From the NCBI GenBank assembly GCA_964483805.1, contig CAZADH010000021.1, positions 1 to 36,507 on the forward strand: a stretch of 36,507 nucleotides of DNA, read 5' to 3'. Of this stretch, positions 25,632 through 33,756 are shown in pieces; the stretch's first letter is position 1; each line of letters opens with the position of its first letter. Below the pieces are notes generated by a model, which did not search any database, was not told the origin of the DNA, and worked only from the letters and a program-made list of their open reading frames with translations. The position numbers and the translations under genes were made by a program. This DNA is from CAZADH01 sp964483805. GTDB lineage: Bacteria > Muiribacteriota > Ozemobacteria > Ozemobacterales > Ozemobacteraceae.

Positions 25632-27788
25632 CTACTTCAGGATGTAGACCTTCGCCTCCCACGGGTAGATCGGTTCGCGACCGGCCCACTCGGCGGCAAC
25701 CGGCCGGTCCTGGGTGACCTCGTGCCACTGACGCCCATGGGTTTCGCATGGCCACCCGGGAATTTCGTAGAGTGCTGCAGCACCGGTGACGGCCGGCGAT
25801 GCGTAGTCGGAGAAATTGGCGACGACAACGACAATCTCGGCCGTCGAGGGGGCGCCGCGAATCCACACGACGACGCGTTTGTCCTCCGAGAAGTCGGCGT
25901 GCAGGAACGTGGTTTCATTGCCCTGCAACCCCGGATGACTGGCGCGCAGACGGCACAACCGGGCAACGTGCTCGAACACCCGCGCACGCCAACGCTGGTC
26001 GCTTTCGCCCGGTTTCGGTCGCGCTCGGCCCGCTTGCTGGTCGAGAGCCGTTTGCAGGCGCTCGAAATTGACCGTGTCGAGTTGCTTGTACGGGTGAATC
26101 GTGGCCAGATCGCTCTTGTCGCCGAACTCCTCGCCCGCCAGGATCATCGGTATGCCGACTGCCGTCAGCAGGCAGGCGAAAGCCAGCTTGATGCGGGGTT
26201 CCTTCTCGGCGACCCAGTTGTTGTGCAGATAGTCGTACAGCCGCTCGTTGCCGTACCCCTCGGTGTCGTGCGAGGTGATGTAGTTGACCGCCTCGGTCAC
26301 ATCGGCGAACCCGAGCAGGCGGCAGTCGATCAACTTGCGCACCGTATCTGCGAACGACGCGTCCTCGACATGCTGCCGTCCGACGAGGACCGAGCGCAGC
26401 CGATGCTTGAACTTCTCGTTCCACAGGCCATCGAGCCGTTTCCGCGCAGGGTTGAGCAGGTCCATGGGTTGTGACAGTTCCTCGCCCACCGTGAGAAAGC
26501 GGGCGTCGGCAGCGGACGACGGCGCGATCGCCCGCGCGGCGGCCCGTGGCTTGCCGGATGGTGCCGACGGTCGGTCGGAACGGGTCCAGCGCTCGCGCCA
26601 TGCTGCACGGGCATGGGCCGTGAACTCCGCGACGAAATCCCAGTTGGCAACGGTCTCGATGCTGTCGACACGGACCCCGTCGATGTGGAAGTCGTGAATC
26701 CACCGCTCGATGAACGCCTTCATGTATTGCCGGGCTGGAACAACATCGGTGACTTCTCCCGAGATCGGGTCATAAATACGTTGTATTACACCCGCGTATC
26801 GCCACAGGCGGCCGCCCCAATCCTGGCGCAGTTCGCCCGGGCGCGACGACCGTTGGTCGTCGTCGGCTGTGGCGTAGTCCTGCGCTTGTGGCACATGCAA
26901 GAGGGGGTCGTTGATGTTCTGATATGGTCCGCGTTGGGTGAAGCCCATGACCACATCGAGAAAGAAGCGGATGCGATGCTTGTGGCAGGCCCGGACCAGA
27001 TCGGCCAGCGCACAGTTGGCCGTGGCCCACGAATGCCCCTTGGGTTTGCCCAGGTCGTTGTCGGGCGCGAAGTAATTGCTCGTGCCGTAGCCCCATTCCG
27101 AATCTTGCCAACTGTCGGCGATCGGCAACAGCTCGAGCGCGTTTGCGCCCAGGTTGCGCAGGTGCGCGTTGTGCTCGTCGAGCACCCGCATTCCCGCGAA
27201 GTTGGCGGCGCGACTGCCACGGCTGACCAGGGCCCGCACGTCGTCAAACGTGCCCGCGCCGACGATGCGTTTGCCGCAGGTGCGCGCCCAGCGCGTCGGC
27301 AATTCGTAGATCACCAGCGCATTGTTGGGGACCAGGCCCAGTTGGCTCGGTTCCGGCTCGGTCTCAAGGTCGGGCGTCTCACCGCCCGGGTCGGTCACCC
27401 GCAGTTCGCCGCCGGCATACAGAACCACGCCGGCCGGGTCGCGGTCCTCGTCGGCAAGGCCGTCCTGCTCGGGCGCGAGCAGGCGCCAGTCGACGGTGTG
27501 CGCAAACGGGTCGGTGCACCATAACCGCCCGCCGCGTCCGCCCGCAGCCGAATCGGTGACCTCGAACCAGTAATGGTAGACCTTGCCCTCGTCGAGTCCG
27601 CACCGCCGCGCCTCGATCTCCCACAAGCCCGGTTTCGTCTCGGTCAGCGGCAGGCGTTTCACGTTCTCGATTGCCGGCGGGTTGCCGAACAAGAAGGTGC
27701 CGACCACCAGGTGCGGCGCGGGCTGTGTAACAGCGGGAAGCCAGAGAACGAAACTCTTGCGGCGGCGAGCGAAGATGTCGGCAGGCAT
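25632..27788 (-). CDS. GH13 alpha-amylase-family enzyme (glycogen/alpha-glucan)
   Basis: A 718-residue enzyme with an N-terminal beta-sandwich domain (ARRRKSFVLWLPA...VYHYWFEVTD) and a TIM-barrel GH13 domain. GH13 landmarks: nucleophile D375 in GVRVDSIE, acid/base E436 in LTVGEEL, third acid D508 in ITSHDTEGYGN, and GIPMILAGEEFGDKSDL. The linker at about residues 400-430 is rich in Pro/Ala/Ser. Domain order fits a debranching, branching or pullulanase-like enzyme; the exact bond is not decidable by eye. Start ATG 27788 is preferred over ATG 27794 because GAGAGG sits at the proper distance from it. An exact AATAC-GTT-GTATT palindrome lies inside the gene at 26775-26787. Confidence 0.88.
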   Translation of the reverse strand: MPADIFARRRKSFVLWLPAVTQPAPHLVVGTFLFGNPPAIENVKRLPLTETKPGLWEIEARRCGLDEGKVYHYWFEVTDSAAGGRGGRLWCTDPFAHTVDWRLLAPEQDGLADEDRDPAGVVLYAGGELRVTDPGGETPDLETEPEPSQLGLVPNNALVIYELPTRWARTCGKRIVGAGTFDDVRALVSRGSRAANFAGMRVLDEHNAHLRNLGANALELLPIADSWQDSEWGYGTSNYFAPDNDLGKPKGHSWATANCALADLVRACHKHRIRFFLDVVMGFTQRGPYQNINDPLLHVPQAQDYATADDDQRSSRPGELRQDWGGRLWRYAGVIQRIYDPISGEVTDVVPARQYMKAFIERWIHDFHIDGVRVDSIETVANWDFVAEFTAHARAAWRERWTRSDRPSAPSGKPRAAARAIAPSSAADARFLTVGEELSQPMDLLNPARKRLDGLWNEKFKHRLRSVLVGRQHVEDASFADTVRKLIDCRLLGFADVTEAVNYITSHDTEGYGNERLYDYLHNNWVAEKEPRIKLAFACLLTAVGIPMILAGEEFGDKSDLATIHPYKQLDTVNFERLQTALDQQAGRARPKPGESDQRWRARVFEHVARLCRLRASHPGLQGNETTFLHADFSEDKRVVVWIRGAPSTAEIVVVVANFSDYASPAVTGAAALYEIPGWPCETHGRQWHEVTQDRPVAAEWAGREPIYPWEAKVYILK
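26775..26787. repeat. AATAC-N3-GTATT palindrome inside the GH13 gene
   Basis: Exact copy AATAC-GTT-GTATT. It falls on codons for VIQRIY, which here use AT-rich triplets (ATA, CAA, CGT, ATT, TAT) unlike the neighbourhood. Confidence 0.6.
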
Positions 27789-27834
27789 GCACATACCTCT
27801 CGCGTGGTGTCGGGCGGAAAGGCTACTGTCCGGC

Positions 27835-27863
27835 AATATAGCCCAGGGAGCGTTCGATCACAA
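27835..27863 (-). promoter_or_regulatory. Promoter of the GH13 gene
   Basis: Minus strand TTGTGA (27863-27858), 17-base spacer, TATATT (27840-27835). Transcription would start near 27828, giving a leader of about 40 bases. Confidence 0.6.
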
Positions 27864-27875
27864 GGCGGCTCGGCC

Positions 27876-28931
27876 CTACGCCCAACCCTCCCGTCGATAC
27901 CAATCCCAGGTGTGGGCGATCCCCTCGCGCAAATCGACCCGTGGGGAGAACTGCAATACGTCATATTGCTTGGCGAAATCCTGCAGCCAGTTCTCGTGGG
28001 CCAGCTCGGCGATCTTGCCGCTGTTCATCAATGTGGGGTGTCCCGACAGCAACTCGGCGACATCGTAGGCGCGGCCGAGCAGACGGGCGGCCCCGCGACC
28101 GAGGAACGTCTCGTGCAGACCGTCGGTGTGCCCTGTTGCCTGTGCCAGGGCCGCTTTCAGGTCGTCGTCGGTCAGGATCGCGGGGTGGCCGAGATTGAGC
28201 GGGCCGCTGCCCTCCCGGCGCGCGACGATGGCCACCAGGGCGGCCACGAAATCGGCGACATACATCAGGTTGTAGCGGCGGTGCCGCGTCGCCAGGCGCA
28301 CGAAGCGCCCGGCCCGGGCCATGGTGAACAACTCGAGGAAGCAGCGGTCGCCGGGGCCGTAGATCGAGCAGGGGCGCGCCACCGTGACCGGAACACCCAG
28401 CCTCTGGCCGGCCAGTGCTGTCTGCTCGCTCGCCCGTTTGCTGTGCCCGTAAACGCAGATCGGGCGACACGGCGCCGACTCGGCCAGCGGCTCGCCCAGC
28501 CAACTCGGGCCAAGAGCGGCCACCGACGAAACCTGGATGAAATGGGGGCGGGGCGTTGCCGCGGCGCAGGCGCCGATCAGGTGCTCGACGATCGTGACGT
28601 TGCCGCGCCGGTGGTGTGCCGGGTTGCGGCCAAACATGACGCCCGCGAGGTTGATGACGGCGTCGTGTCCGGTGACGATCGCGGTTAGCGTGCCGCGCGC
28701 CCCCCGTCCGGCCAGGTCGCAGGGCCGGATGGCGGGACAGACGACCGGCGTCGCGTCTCGACGCATGGCGGGCGCATCGATGGCCGGTGCCGGGGAGTGC
28801 GCCCCGGCACCCGGACCGAGGTAGGTCTCGCCCGGGGCGACAATGCCGGTAATCTGCCACCCAGAACTCATGCCAACCTGCACCAGGTGGCGGCCGATGA
28901 ACCCGTTGATCCCGGTGATCAATACCCGCAT
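27876..28931 (-). CDS. NAD-dependent epimerase/dehydratase family protein
   Basis: A 351-residue SDR protein. NAD site GINGFIGRHL is at residues 7-16; the catalytic Tyr-x3-Lys is in YGHSKRASE; GHDAVINLAGVM and the RPCSIYGPGD segment are typical of the extended class. Between residues 35 and 70 it has a low-conservation Pro/Ala-rich stretch in place of the usual second strand, so the cofactor-specificity residue cannot be read. It shares little with the epimerase at the window start beyond the fold. It sits upstream of the GH13 gene and downstream of the ThiL-like gene on the same strand. Substrate unknown. A near copy of the palindrome, GCAATAC-GTC-ATATTGC, lies close to its 3' end (27953-27969). 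Confidence 0.8.
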   Translation of the reverse strand: MRVLITGINGFIGRHLVQVGMSSGWQITGIVAPGETYLGPGAGAHSPAPAIDAPAMRRDATPVVCPAIRPCDLAGRGARGTLTAIVTGHDAVINLAGVMFGRNPAHHRRGNVTIVEHLIGACAAATPRPHFIQVSSVAALGPSWLGEPLAESAPCRPICVYGHSKRASEQTALAGQRLGVPVTVARPCSIYGPGDRCFLELFTMARAGRFVRLATRHRRYNLMYVADFVAALVAIVARREGSGPLNLGHPAILTDDDLKAALAQATGHTDGLHETFLGRGAARLLGRAYDVAELLSGHPTLMNSGKIAELAHENWLQDFAKQYDVLQFSPRVDLREGIAHTWDWYRREGWA

Positions 28932-29109
28932 GGGTGTCGCTCCTGTTGCCGGGCCAGGCGCTTACGGTCTCGCATCCGGGTCCGCCCGTCGACAAATGCC
29001 GCCATGGGAGGCGACGTTGCGGGGCGGCGCCTGGATGGTGCCGGTTCCCCAACAGGCGCTTGCGTCGCCACAGCGGGCCGTCGACTGAAGGGTTGTGGGC
29101 GCGACTGGC

Positions 29110-29122
29110 AATACAAAGTATT
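29110..29122. repeat. AATAC-N3-GTATT palindrome after the ThiL-like gene
   Basis: Exact copy AATAC-AAA-GTATT, flanked by an outer GGCAA...TTGCC inverted repeat. It lies 15 bases beyond the stop codon of the gene ending at 29138, in a 206-base intergenic gap. The rest of that gap shows no other clear signal. Confidence 0.6.
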
Positions 29123-29137
29123 TCTCTTGCCGGCGAC

Positions 29138-30181
29138 TCAGCTTTGGCGCAATCTGGCATCATACTCGCCCAGTTTCTTGATGTACGCTTCGACCGACGG
29201 ACATTCGCCAAAGAGGTTCAACAACCAGGTGGCATCCAGTTCGCGGACCCGCCCATCGAGGGTCATGGTGATGCCGGCCTGCCGGCGCACCTCGCCGATG
29301 CGGCGGATGACATGCCCTCCTGCCTTGGCCTGCGCCTGCAGCGCTTGTTCCTGCGCCGGATCGACGGTGAACAGCAGTTCGTGCTCGCCCAACCCGAAGA
29401 CGTTGGCCAGCCACAGCGGAAAGCGGATCTTCTCAGCGAGGCCCACCAGACGCGGATCGTAGTGGGCCGGGTCGTGCTCGAAATGCATGCCGACGTCGTT
29501 GAGCCCCGCGAGAATCGCCATGCCCTGCAACAGGGCATCGCTGGTGTCGATGGCGCAACGCATGAACGGGCGCAAGGCCGCGGCTTCGGCCAGGCGGGCC
29601 CGCGGGCGGTAACCCCGCTCGAACTCGGCCCACAGACCGGCATCGACCTGGCGCGCAATCGCCAGCAGATTGCCGGCGCCCAGAGAACCCGTGATGTAGA
29701 GCGCATCGCCGGCTTTCGCCCCGACGCGTTGCAGGGGCGGCGTTGTCGTGATGCGGCCAATGGCCGTGCAACTGAAACTTGCCTGGGTCGTGAAGTTGGT
29801 GTCGCCGCCCAGGCACCAGGTGCCGTGGGCGGTGAGCGCATCTGCGGCGCCCGCAAAGAATCGTTCGCTCCAGTCGCCTTCGAGGTCGCGGGGCAGGTTG
29901 AGCGCCAGCACGGCGCCGATCGGTGTGGCGGCGACGGCGGCGAGATCCGACAGACTGTGGGTCACGGTGGCCCACCCGACCACGTGCGGATCGCGGATCA
30001 ACCCGAGGCGGTACTCTTCTTCGAGCGTATCAACCGTGACGGCCAGGATGCTGCCGTCGGGTTGCCGCACCAGTTCGGCGTCGCTCTCGTGGGTGCGGTT
30101 GACCTGGTCAGGATGCCGTGCCAGCGGCCGGGTCAGTTTGTTGATCAACGAAAACTCGCGCAAGTGGGCCAGATGTGCCAT
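29138..30181 (-). CDS. ThiL-like kinase (AIR synthase/PurM fold)
   Basis: A 347-residue protein of the AIR synthase-related fold. LAVTVDTLEE, WATVTHSLSDLAAVAATPIG, CLGGDTN, GDALYITGSLGAGNLLA and MRCAIDTSDALLQGM line up with thiamine-monophosphate kinase (ThiL). However the first ThiL metal motif is altered (family GDDAA/TD.LVEGVHF; here SDAELVRQ and VDTLEEEYRLG), and no thiamine gene is near. It may be a divergent ThiL or a related ATP-dependent enzyme with another substrate. GAGGAG precedes ATG 30181, only 22 bases after the terminator of the 6S RNA. Confidence 0.65.
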   Translation of the reverse strand: MAHLAHLREFSLINKLTRPLARHPDQVNRTHESDAELVRQPDGSILAVTVDTLEEEYRLGLIRDPHVVGWATVTHSLSDLAAVAATPIGAVLALNLPRDLEGDWSERFFAGAADALTAHGTWCLGGDTNFTTQASFSCTAIGRITTTPPLQRVGAKAGDALYITGSLGAGNLLAIARQVDAGLWAEFERGYRPRARLAEAAALRPFMRCAIDTSDALLQGMAILAGLNDVGMHFEHDPAHYDPRLVGLAEKIRFPLWLANVFGLGEHELLFTVDPAQEQALQAQAKAGGHVIRRIGEVRRQAGITMTLDGRVRELDATWLLNLFGECPSVEAYIKKLGEYDARLRQS

Positions 30182-30202
30182 CGGTCGCTCCTCGCAAAGA
30201 AA

Positions 30203-30231
30203 ACGCCCCTCCGTCGAATACGGAAGGGCGT
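30203..30231 (-). terminator. Intrinsic terminator following the 6S RNA
   Basis: Minus strand: ACGCCCTTCCGT, loop ATTCG, ACGGAGGGGCGT, then TTTTCTTT. A 12-position stem with a single mismatch. It would end the 6S RNA transcript just before the ThiL-like gene. Confidence 0.75.
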
Positions 30232-30240
30232 CAGATTATC

Positions 30241-30445
30241 AAAACCCCCGCGAATGCCGTGTGAGGAAAAATTGAACCCGACCATAACAGTCTGGTTGTC
30301 TGCTCGAGACCGCTCGGGGGGCTTCGTAACAGGTGACCCTGTTCGTAAGATCCGGCCCCGGTGGCACGAAGTCAGATTCCCTCTCAAAACAGGTGTAGGC
30401 TCAATTAAACCTGCTTCATCACGCACACCGCAGGGACATTTTCGT
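30241..30445 (-). ncRNA. ssrS: 6S RNA candidate
   Basis: About 200 bases that fold into one long interrupted hairpin like 6S RNA, which mimics an open promoter and binds sigma-70 RNA polymerase. Closing stem: AAAA + TCCCTGCG (30442-30429) pairs with CGCGGGGG + TTTT (30252-30241). An inner stem pairs AATTGAGCC (30406-30398) with GGGTTCAATT (30279-30270), and CTTCGT with ACGAAG. A small hairpin AACAGG-GTCA-CCTGTT lies near the tip. The 3' side has GGGTTCAA and CGGCATTCGCGG, resembling E. coli 6S GGGUUCAA...CGGCAUCUCGG; the 5' side has TCCCTGCGGTGT. A strong promoter lies just upstream and a terminator just downstream. Exact ends are estimated. Confidence 0.72.
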
Positions 30446-30466
30446 CAAAGAACGTGTTCACTCGAG

Positions 30467-30495
30467 AGCATAGCACACACGAATCGACCTGACAA
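30467..30495 (-). promoter_or_regulatory. Promoter of the 6S RNA
   Basis: Minus strand TTGTCA (30495-30490), 17-base spacer, TATGCT (30472-30467). Transcription would start near 30460, giving a precursor of about 220 bases with a short 5' leader. Confidence 0.65.
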
Positions 30496-30528
30496 GCAAC
30501 CGGCACCATCAAGGCCGTGAAACGGGGG

Positions 30529-30888
30529 TCACTGCCCGCCTGACAGGGCTTTGGACACGCCCCACGATGCCAACTGCAGGCCGATGAAACAAAGCACCAA
30601 CTGGGCGAAGCCAAAACCGTAGAAACTGACGAAAGCGAAGGTGTACCACACCGTGCTCAAGACCACCCCGGCCCAAAAACCAGCGGGACTCGGTTGCGGG
30701 CCATACCCGTAGCCGCCTGGTTGCATGGTCAGCAGGATGGGGCCGAAATACAGCAAGCCGCCGACCAGACCGGCCAGGACGGCCCGTTGCGGTTGCCGCC
30801 AACCTTCGCCCGGTGAGGCGAAGGTAGCCGCGAGATAGGTCGCGACGATGTTGGCAAAGCAGCCAAGGATCAGGGTCTTGATCAGCAT
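30529..30888 (-). CDS. Small membrane protein of unknown function
   Basis: A 119-residue protein with four predicted membrane helices (LIKTLILGCFANIVATYLAA, AVLAGLVGGLLYFGPILL, GFWAGVVLSTVWYTFAFVSF, LVLCFIGLQLASWGVSKAL). The second loop is glycine/tyrosine-rich (GGYGYGPQPSP). I do not recognise the family. ATG 30888 follows GAGGAGG. It lies between the sigma-54 activator and the 6S RNA. Confidence 0.6.
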   Translation of the reverse strand: MLIKTLILGCFANIVATYLAATFASPGEGWRQPQRAVLAGLVGGLLYFGPILLTMQPGGYGYGPQPSPAGFWAGVVLSTVWYTFAFVSFYGFGFAQLVLCFIGLQLASWGVSKALSGGQ

Positions 30889-30974
30889 TGATGATGGCCT
30901 CCTCGAGGATCTTTGCTCCCGAATCGTTATCTAATGCGGAACCCCAGTCGTCGGCCTGACCCGGGGGGATTGGG

Positions 30975-32450
30975 TCACTCGTCTTGGTCGATGTGCTCGG
31001 GGCGCAACAGGCCCAGGGCTTTCATCTTGCGCTGCAGGGTCCGCCGTGAGATCTTCAGGACCTTGGCGGTCAGTGATACGTTGTGTTGGTTGTTGGCCAA
31101 CGCCCGTTCGAGGATCTGGCGTTCGGCGCTCTGCAACTGATCTTCGAGGCTCCCGCCGCTCGCGGGCGCGGCCCCGGAACCGGCCGGCACTGCGCCGGGC
31201 CAGGTGCGGTCAAGCACTGCCGTCGGCAGGTGTGCGGGCAGGATGACGCGGTCGGCGAGCACCACCGCGCGCTTGAGCACATTCTCGAGCTCGCGGATGT
31301 TGCCCGGCCAACCGTAGCTGAACAGCAGGCGGCGCGCCGCGGCATCGACCTTCGGCATCGGTTTCTCGTTCTCGGTCGCGAAGCGGGCGAGGAAATGATC
31401 GATGAGCAGGGGCAGGTCGCCCTGACGGTCGCGCAGCGGCGGCAGGGTGATGGTCATTTCGTTGATGCGGTAATACAGATCGTGGCGGAACTGGCCATCG
31501 CGCACCACCTTGAGCAGATCGCGGTTGGTCGCGGTGATGATGCGGATGTCGACATCGATGGCCCGGGTGCCGCCGACGCGGCAGATCTTGCGTTCCTGAA
31601 TCGCCCGCAGCAACTTAACCTGGATGTTGAGCGAGGTCTCGGAGACCTCGTCGAGGAACAGGGTGCCCCCATTGGCGATCTCAAAGTAGCCGTTTTTGGT
31701 GGCAACGGCGCCGGTAAATGCGCCCCTCTCGTGGCCGAACAATTCGCTCTCGATGATCGATTCGGGCAAGGCCCCGCAATTGACGGGGATGAACGGCCCG
31801 CCGGCCCGCGGTGAGTTGAGATGAATCGCGTGGGCCACCAGTTCCTTGCCCGTGCCCGACTCGCCCTGGATCAACACCGAAAGCGTGCTCTTGCTGATGC
31901 GTTCGATGCAACCGAAAATCGACTGCATCTGCTCGGATTTACCGATGATGTTCTTGAAGCGGGCAGTGCTCGAAACCTCGGGTGGCGCGGCTTTGCCCTT
32001 GGCCATCTCGCAGATGTTCAGAGGCGAAAACTCGAACACGACCTTGGTGCCGATTTTCTGGATCCAGTGCGGCAGGAACGTCGCCAGTTCCTGCATTTCG
32101 GTCTCGCGCAGGCTCAGCCGGCGGCCTTCCTGCCAGATCTGCGTGGTGAGTTCGTCGGTCGTCATCTCGAGCAGATCTTCGATCTTGCGGTCGAGAAGGC
32201 GATTGAACAGGTTGAGGTAGCGCAGATATCGGTCGGCGTTGGCCGGCTTCTCGTTGGCAAAGCCGATCTCGGCGAGAACCCGCTCGCGCATTGCCGGCGG
32301 GAGCGCGATGCCGAAGTTGTTCTCCTGCTTCTTGGGCAGGTCGGTCTTCCACAGTTCGAACAGTTGGTCCAGTTCTTTGACCCCGCGCGGAGCGATGTCG
32401 AGAAAGAATTGGGTGGCGAGGTCTTTGAGCCAGTGCGAGCCATCAGGCAT
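30975..32450 (-). CDS. Sigma-54-dependent transcriptional activator
   Basis: A 491-residue activator. The AAA+ domain (about residues 165-400) has Walker A GESGTGKE (196-203), the sigma-54 contact loop GAFTGA (243-248), Walker B GGTLFLDEV and the arginine-finger region FRHDLYYRINEM. The C-terminal helix-turn-helix (NVSLTAKVLKISRRTLQRKM) is Fis-like. The N-terminal 160 residues are helical with no visible receiver, GAF or PAS signature; this sensory part is unrecognised. It needs RpoN and would switch genes on at -24/-12 promoters; I saw no clear such promoter here. Its own upstream region carries three GTATTT half-sites. Confidence 0.9.
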   Translation of the reverse strand: MPDGSHWLKDLATQFFLDIAPRGVKELDQLFELWKTDLPKKQENNFGIALPPAMRERVLAEIGFANEKPANADRYLRYLNLFNRLLDRKIEDLLEMTTDELTTQIWQEGRRLSLRETEMQELATFLPHWIQKIGTKVVFEFSPLNICEMAKGKAAPPEVSSTARFKNIIGKSEQMQSIFGCIERISKSTLSVLIQGESGTGKELVAHAIHLNSPRAGGPFIPVNCGALPESIIESELFGHERGAFTGAVATKNGYFEIANGGTLFLDEVSETSLNIQVKLLRAIQERKICRVGGTRAIDVDIRIITATNRDLLKVVRDGQFRHDLYYRINEMTITLPPLRDRQGDLPLLIDHFLARFATENEKPMPKVDAAARRLLFSYGWPGNIRELENVLKRAVVLADRVILPAHLPTAVLDRTWPGAVPAGSGAAPASGGSLEDQLQSAERQILERALANNQHNVSLTAKVLKISRRTLQRKMKALGLLRPEHIDQDE

Positions 32451-32488
32451 ACAGGGTCACCGTGGTGCCGCGCCAGGGCGCAGTAGAA

Positions 32489-32521
32489 ATACCGTGTAAA
32501 TACATGGGATTGTGTAAATAC
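32489..32521. promoter_or_regulatory. Candidate operator cluster upstream of the sigma-54 activator
   Basis: Two direct copies of GTGTAAATAC (32494-32503 and 32512-32521) 18 bases apart, plus a third ATAC half-site at 32489-32492. They lie 40-70 bases upstream of the activator's ATG. The spacing and AT-rich core suggest protein binding, possibly autoregulation. Confidence 0.4.
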
Positions 32522-32565
32522 GTGACCAGCTTTTCTGCGAACGCTTGCTGTGGCCTGGAAAGTGG

Positions 32566-32601
32566 GCCGGGCCGGCGTCGCTCTCGACGCGCCGGCCCGG
32601 C
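32566..32601 (-). terminator. Strong GC hairpin after the zinc-ribbon gene
   Basis: GCCGGGCCGGCGTCG pairs with CGA-(CG)-CGCCGGCCCGGC around a CTCT loop, about 15 pairs with a two-base bulge, 17 bases past the stop codon. The following minus-strand sequence CCCACTTTCC has only a weak T content, so it is a terminator-like or transcript-stabilising hairpin. Confidence 0.5.
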
Positions 32602-32618
32602 GACACGCAGGGTCATGG

Positions 32619-33602
32619 TCAGGAACCGCTCGCGCTGGCGCTGCCGGCATCCCCGGTGGCACCAGGCAACGGTGGGGCTGTGGTGACCGGCACCTCGCTA
32701 CCGGCTTCGACCGGCTTGGCCGGTTGGGCGGGCTCATTGGCGGGCGCAGGAGCTTCGGCTTTGGCTGGCTCGGTTTTGGCCTGCGGCTCAGCCTTGGCCG
32801 GTTTCTCATGCTTGCTCGGTTTGGCGGGTTTCGCCGCGGTGCTGCCGTCGGCAGGCGGAGCGGCCGGGGCTGGGGTGGCAGCACCCTTGGGTTCGGGTTT
32901 GCCTGCTTTGGGCAGTTTCGGGGCGCCGGGCTTGGTCAGGGCCTTCTCGACGTCGCCCTTCTGCGTGTGGACGAACCACCAGCTCGCTTCCTTGTTGGCC
33001 GGATCGGTCTTCACGGCCGCGCCAAACTTCTCGATGGCGCCCTTGCGATCGCCCTGTTGGTACAGCAGGTAGCCCCAACGGCGCAGCGCCTCGGCCAGTT
33101 GCTTGGTCACCTGGACTTTGTGCGGGTCTTCGGGCCACTTGGTGAGAAACTCGTGACAGGCGGCGGCGGCCTTCGACCACCACTCCATTTGGGTCAGAAT
33201 CGTGATGCGGTAAAAAGCGTACGGGGCGCTCACGCCTTTCTTGGCGATCTGGTTCTCGATCTTCGCCAGTTCGCGCTCCTGCACGGCCCGTGGGCTCTGC
33301 CCCAGGCGCAGCGCTTCGCGGGTGCCGGTGGCGATCGTGCTCAGCACGCGGGACTCGGCGAGCGCCGCGCCGCACCCCATGCAGAAATCGGCCTTGACCG
33401 GATTGCGCGTGTTGCACGCGAGGCACTCGTTGAGGACGCGCGCGCAGTTGGGGCACTCGATCGACGCGAGGTCTTTGACCATCGTGCGACAGGCGGGGCA
33501 GACGTTTTTGAGCGCCCAGCAGGGGGATGCGGCAAAGACGGTGCAGAAGGCCAGAATGGCCATGACGACGACGGTGGTCCGGAGGGTGTATTGGGCTTTC
33601 AT
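32619..33602 (-). CDS. Exported double zinc-ribbon / TPR protein
   Basis: A 327-residue protein with a signal peptide (TTVVVMAILAFCTVFAASPCWA). Immediately after it come two four-cysteine ribbons: C35-C38/C50-C53 and C60-C63/C74-C77, each of CxxC type. A helical TPR-like region follows (residues ~105-230: AYAFYRITILTQMEWWSKAA-type, YLLYQQGDRKGAIEKFGAAV KTDPANKEA). The tail from about residue 235 is low-complexity Lys/Pro/Ala. Zinc ribbons of this kind usually face the cytoplasm, so export to the periplasm is unusual. Function unknown. A strong promoter lies upstream; the terminator-like hairpin downstream suggests a single-gene transcript. Confidence 0.7.
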   Translation of the reverse strand: MKAQYTLRTTVVVMAILAFCTVFAASPCWALKNVCPACRTMVKDLASIECPNCARVLNECLACNTRNPVKADFCMGCGAALAESRVLSTIATGTREALRLGQSPRAVQERELAKIENQIAKKGVSAPYAFYRITILTQMEWWSKAAAACHEFLTKWPEDPHKVQVTKQLAEALRRWGYLLYQQGDRKGAIEKFGAAVKTDPANKEASWWFVHTQKGDVEKALTKPGAPKLPKAGKPEPKGAATPAPAAPPADGSTAAKPAKPSKHEKPAKAEPQAKTEPAKAEAPAPANEPAQPAKPVEAGSEVPVTTAPPLPGATGDAGSASASGS

Positions 33603-33637
33603 TTGGGGAAATTCGCTCCTTCCCGGAAATTGGCTGC

Positions 33638-33666
33638 ATCATAGCCCCGACCACGAGGGCTGTCAA
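33638..33666 (-). promoter_or_regulatory. Strong promoter of the zinc-ribbon gene
   Basis: Minus strand TTGACA (33666-33661), exact -35; 17-base spacer; TATGAT (33643-33638). Start near 33631, leader about 29 bases containing AAGGAG. The clearest promoter in the window. Confidence 0.8.
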
Positions 33667-33756
33667 CGCGGTGGCGTTCCCCGCGCGTGCGCGGCCCAGG
33701 GTCATGGCAGGCGCCACATTTGCGGCATCCGGTGAGGCGGCGGGAATGCAACAGGC

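Noticed and set aside
30145..30426. 93-residue open frame overlapping the 6S region
   Set aside because: It has no ribosome site and no protein-like composition, and it crosses the terminator and the start of the next gene.
30182..30528. TPP riboswitch upstream of the ThiL-like gene
   Set aside because: No CUGAGA-type thi-box was found; the fold and conserved segments fit 6S RNA better.
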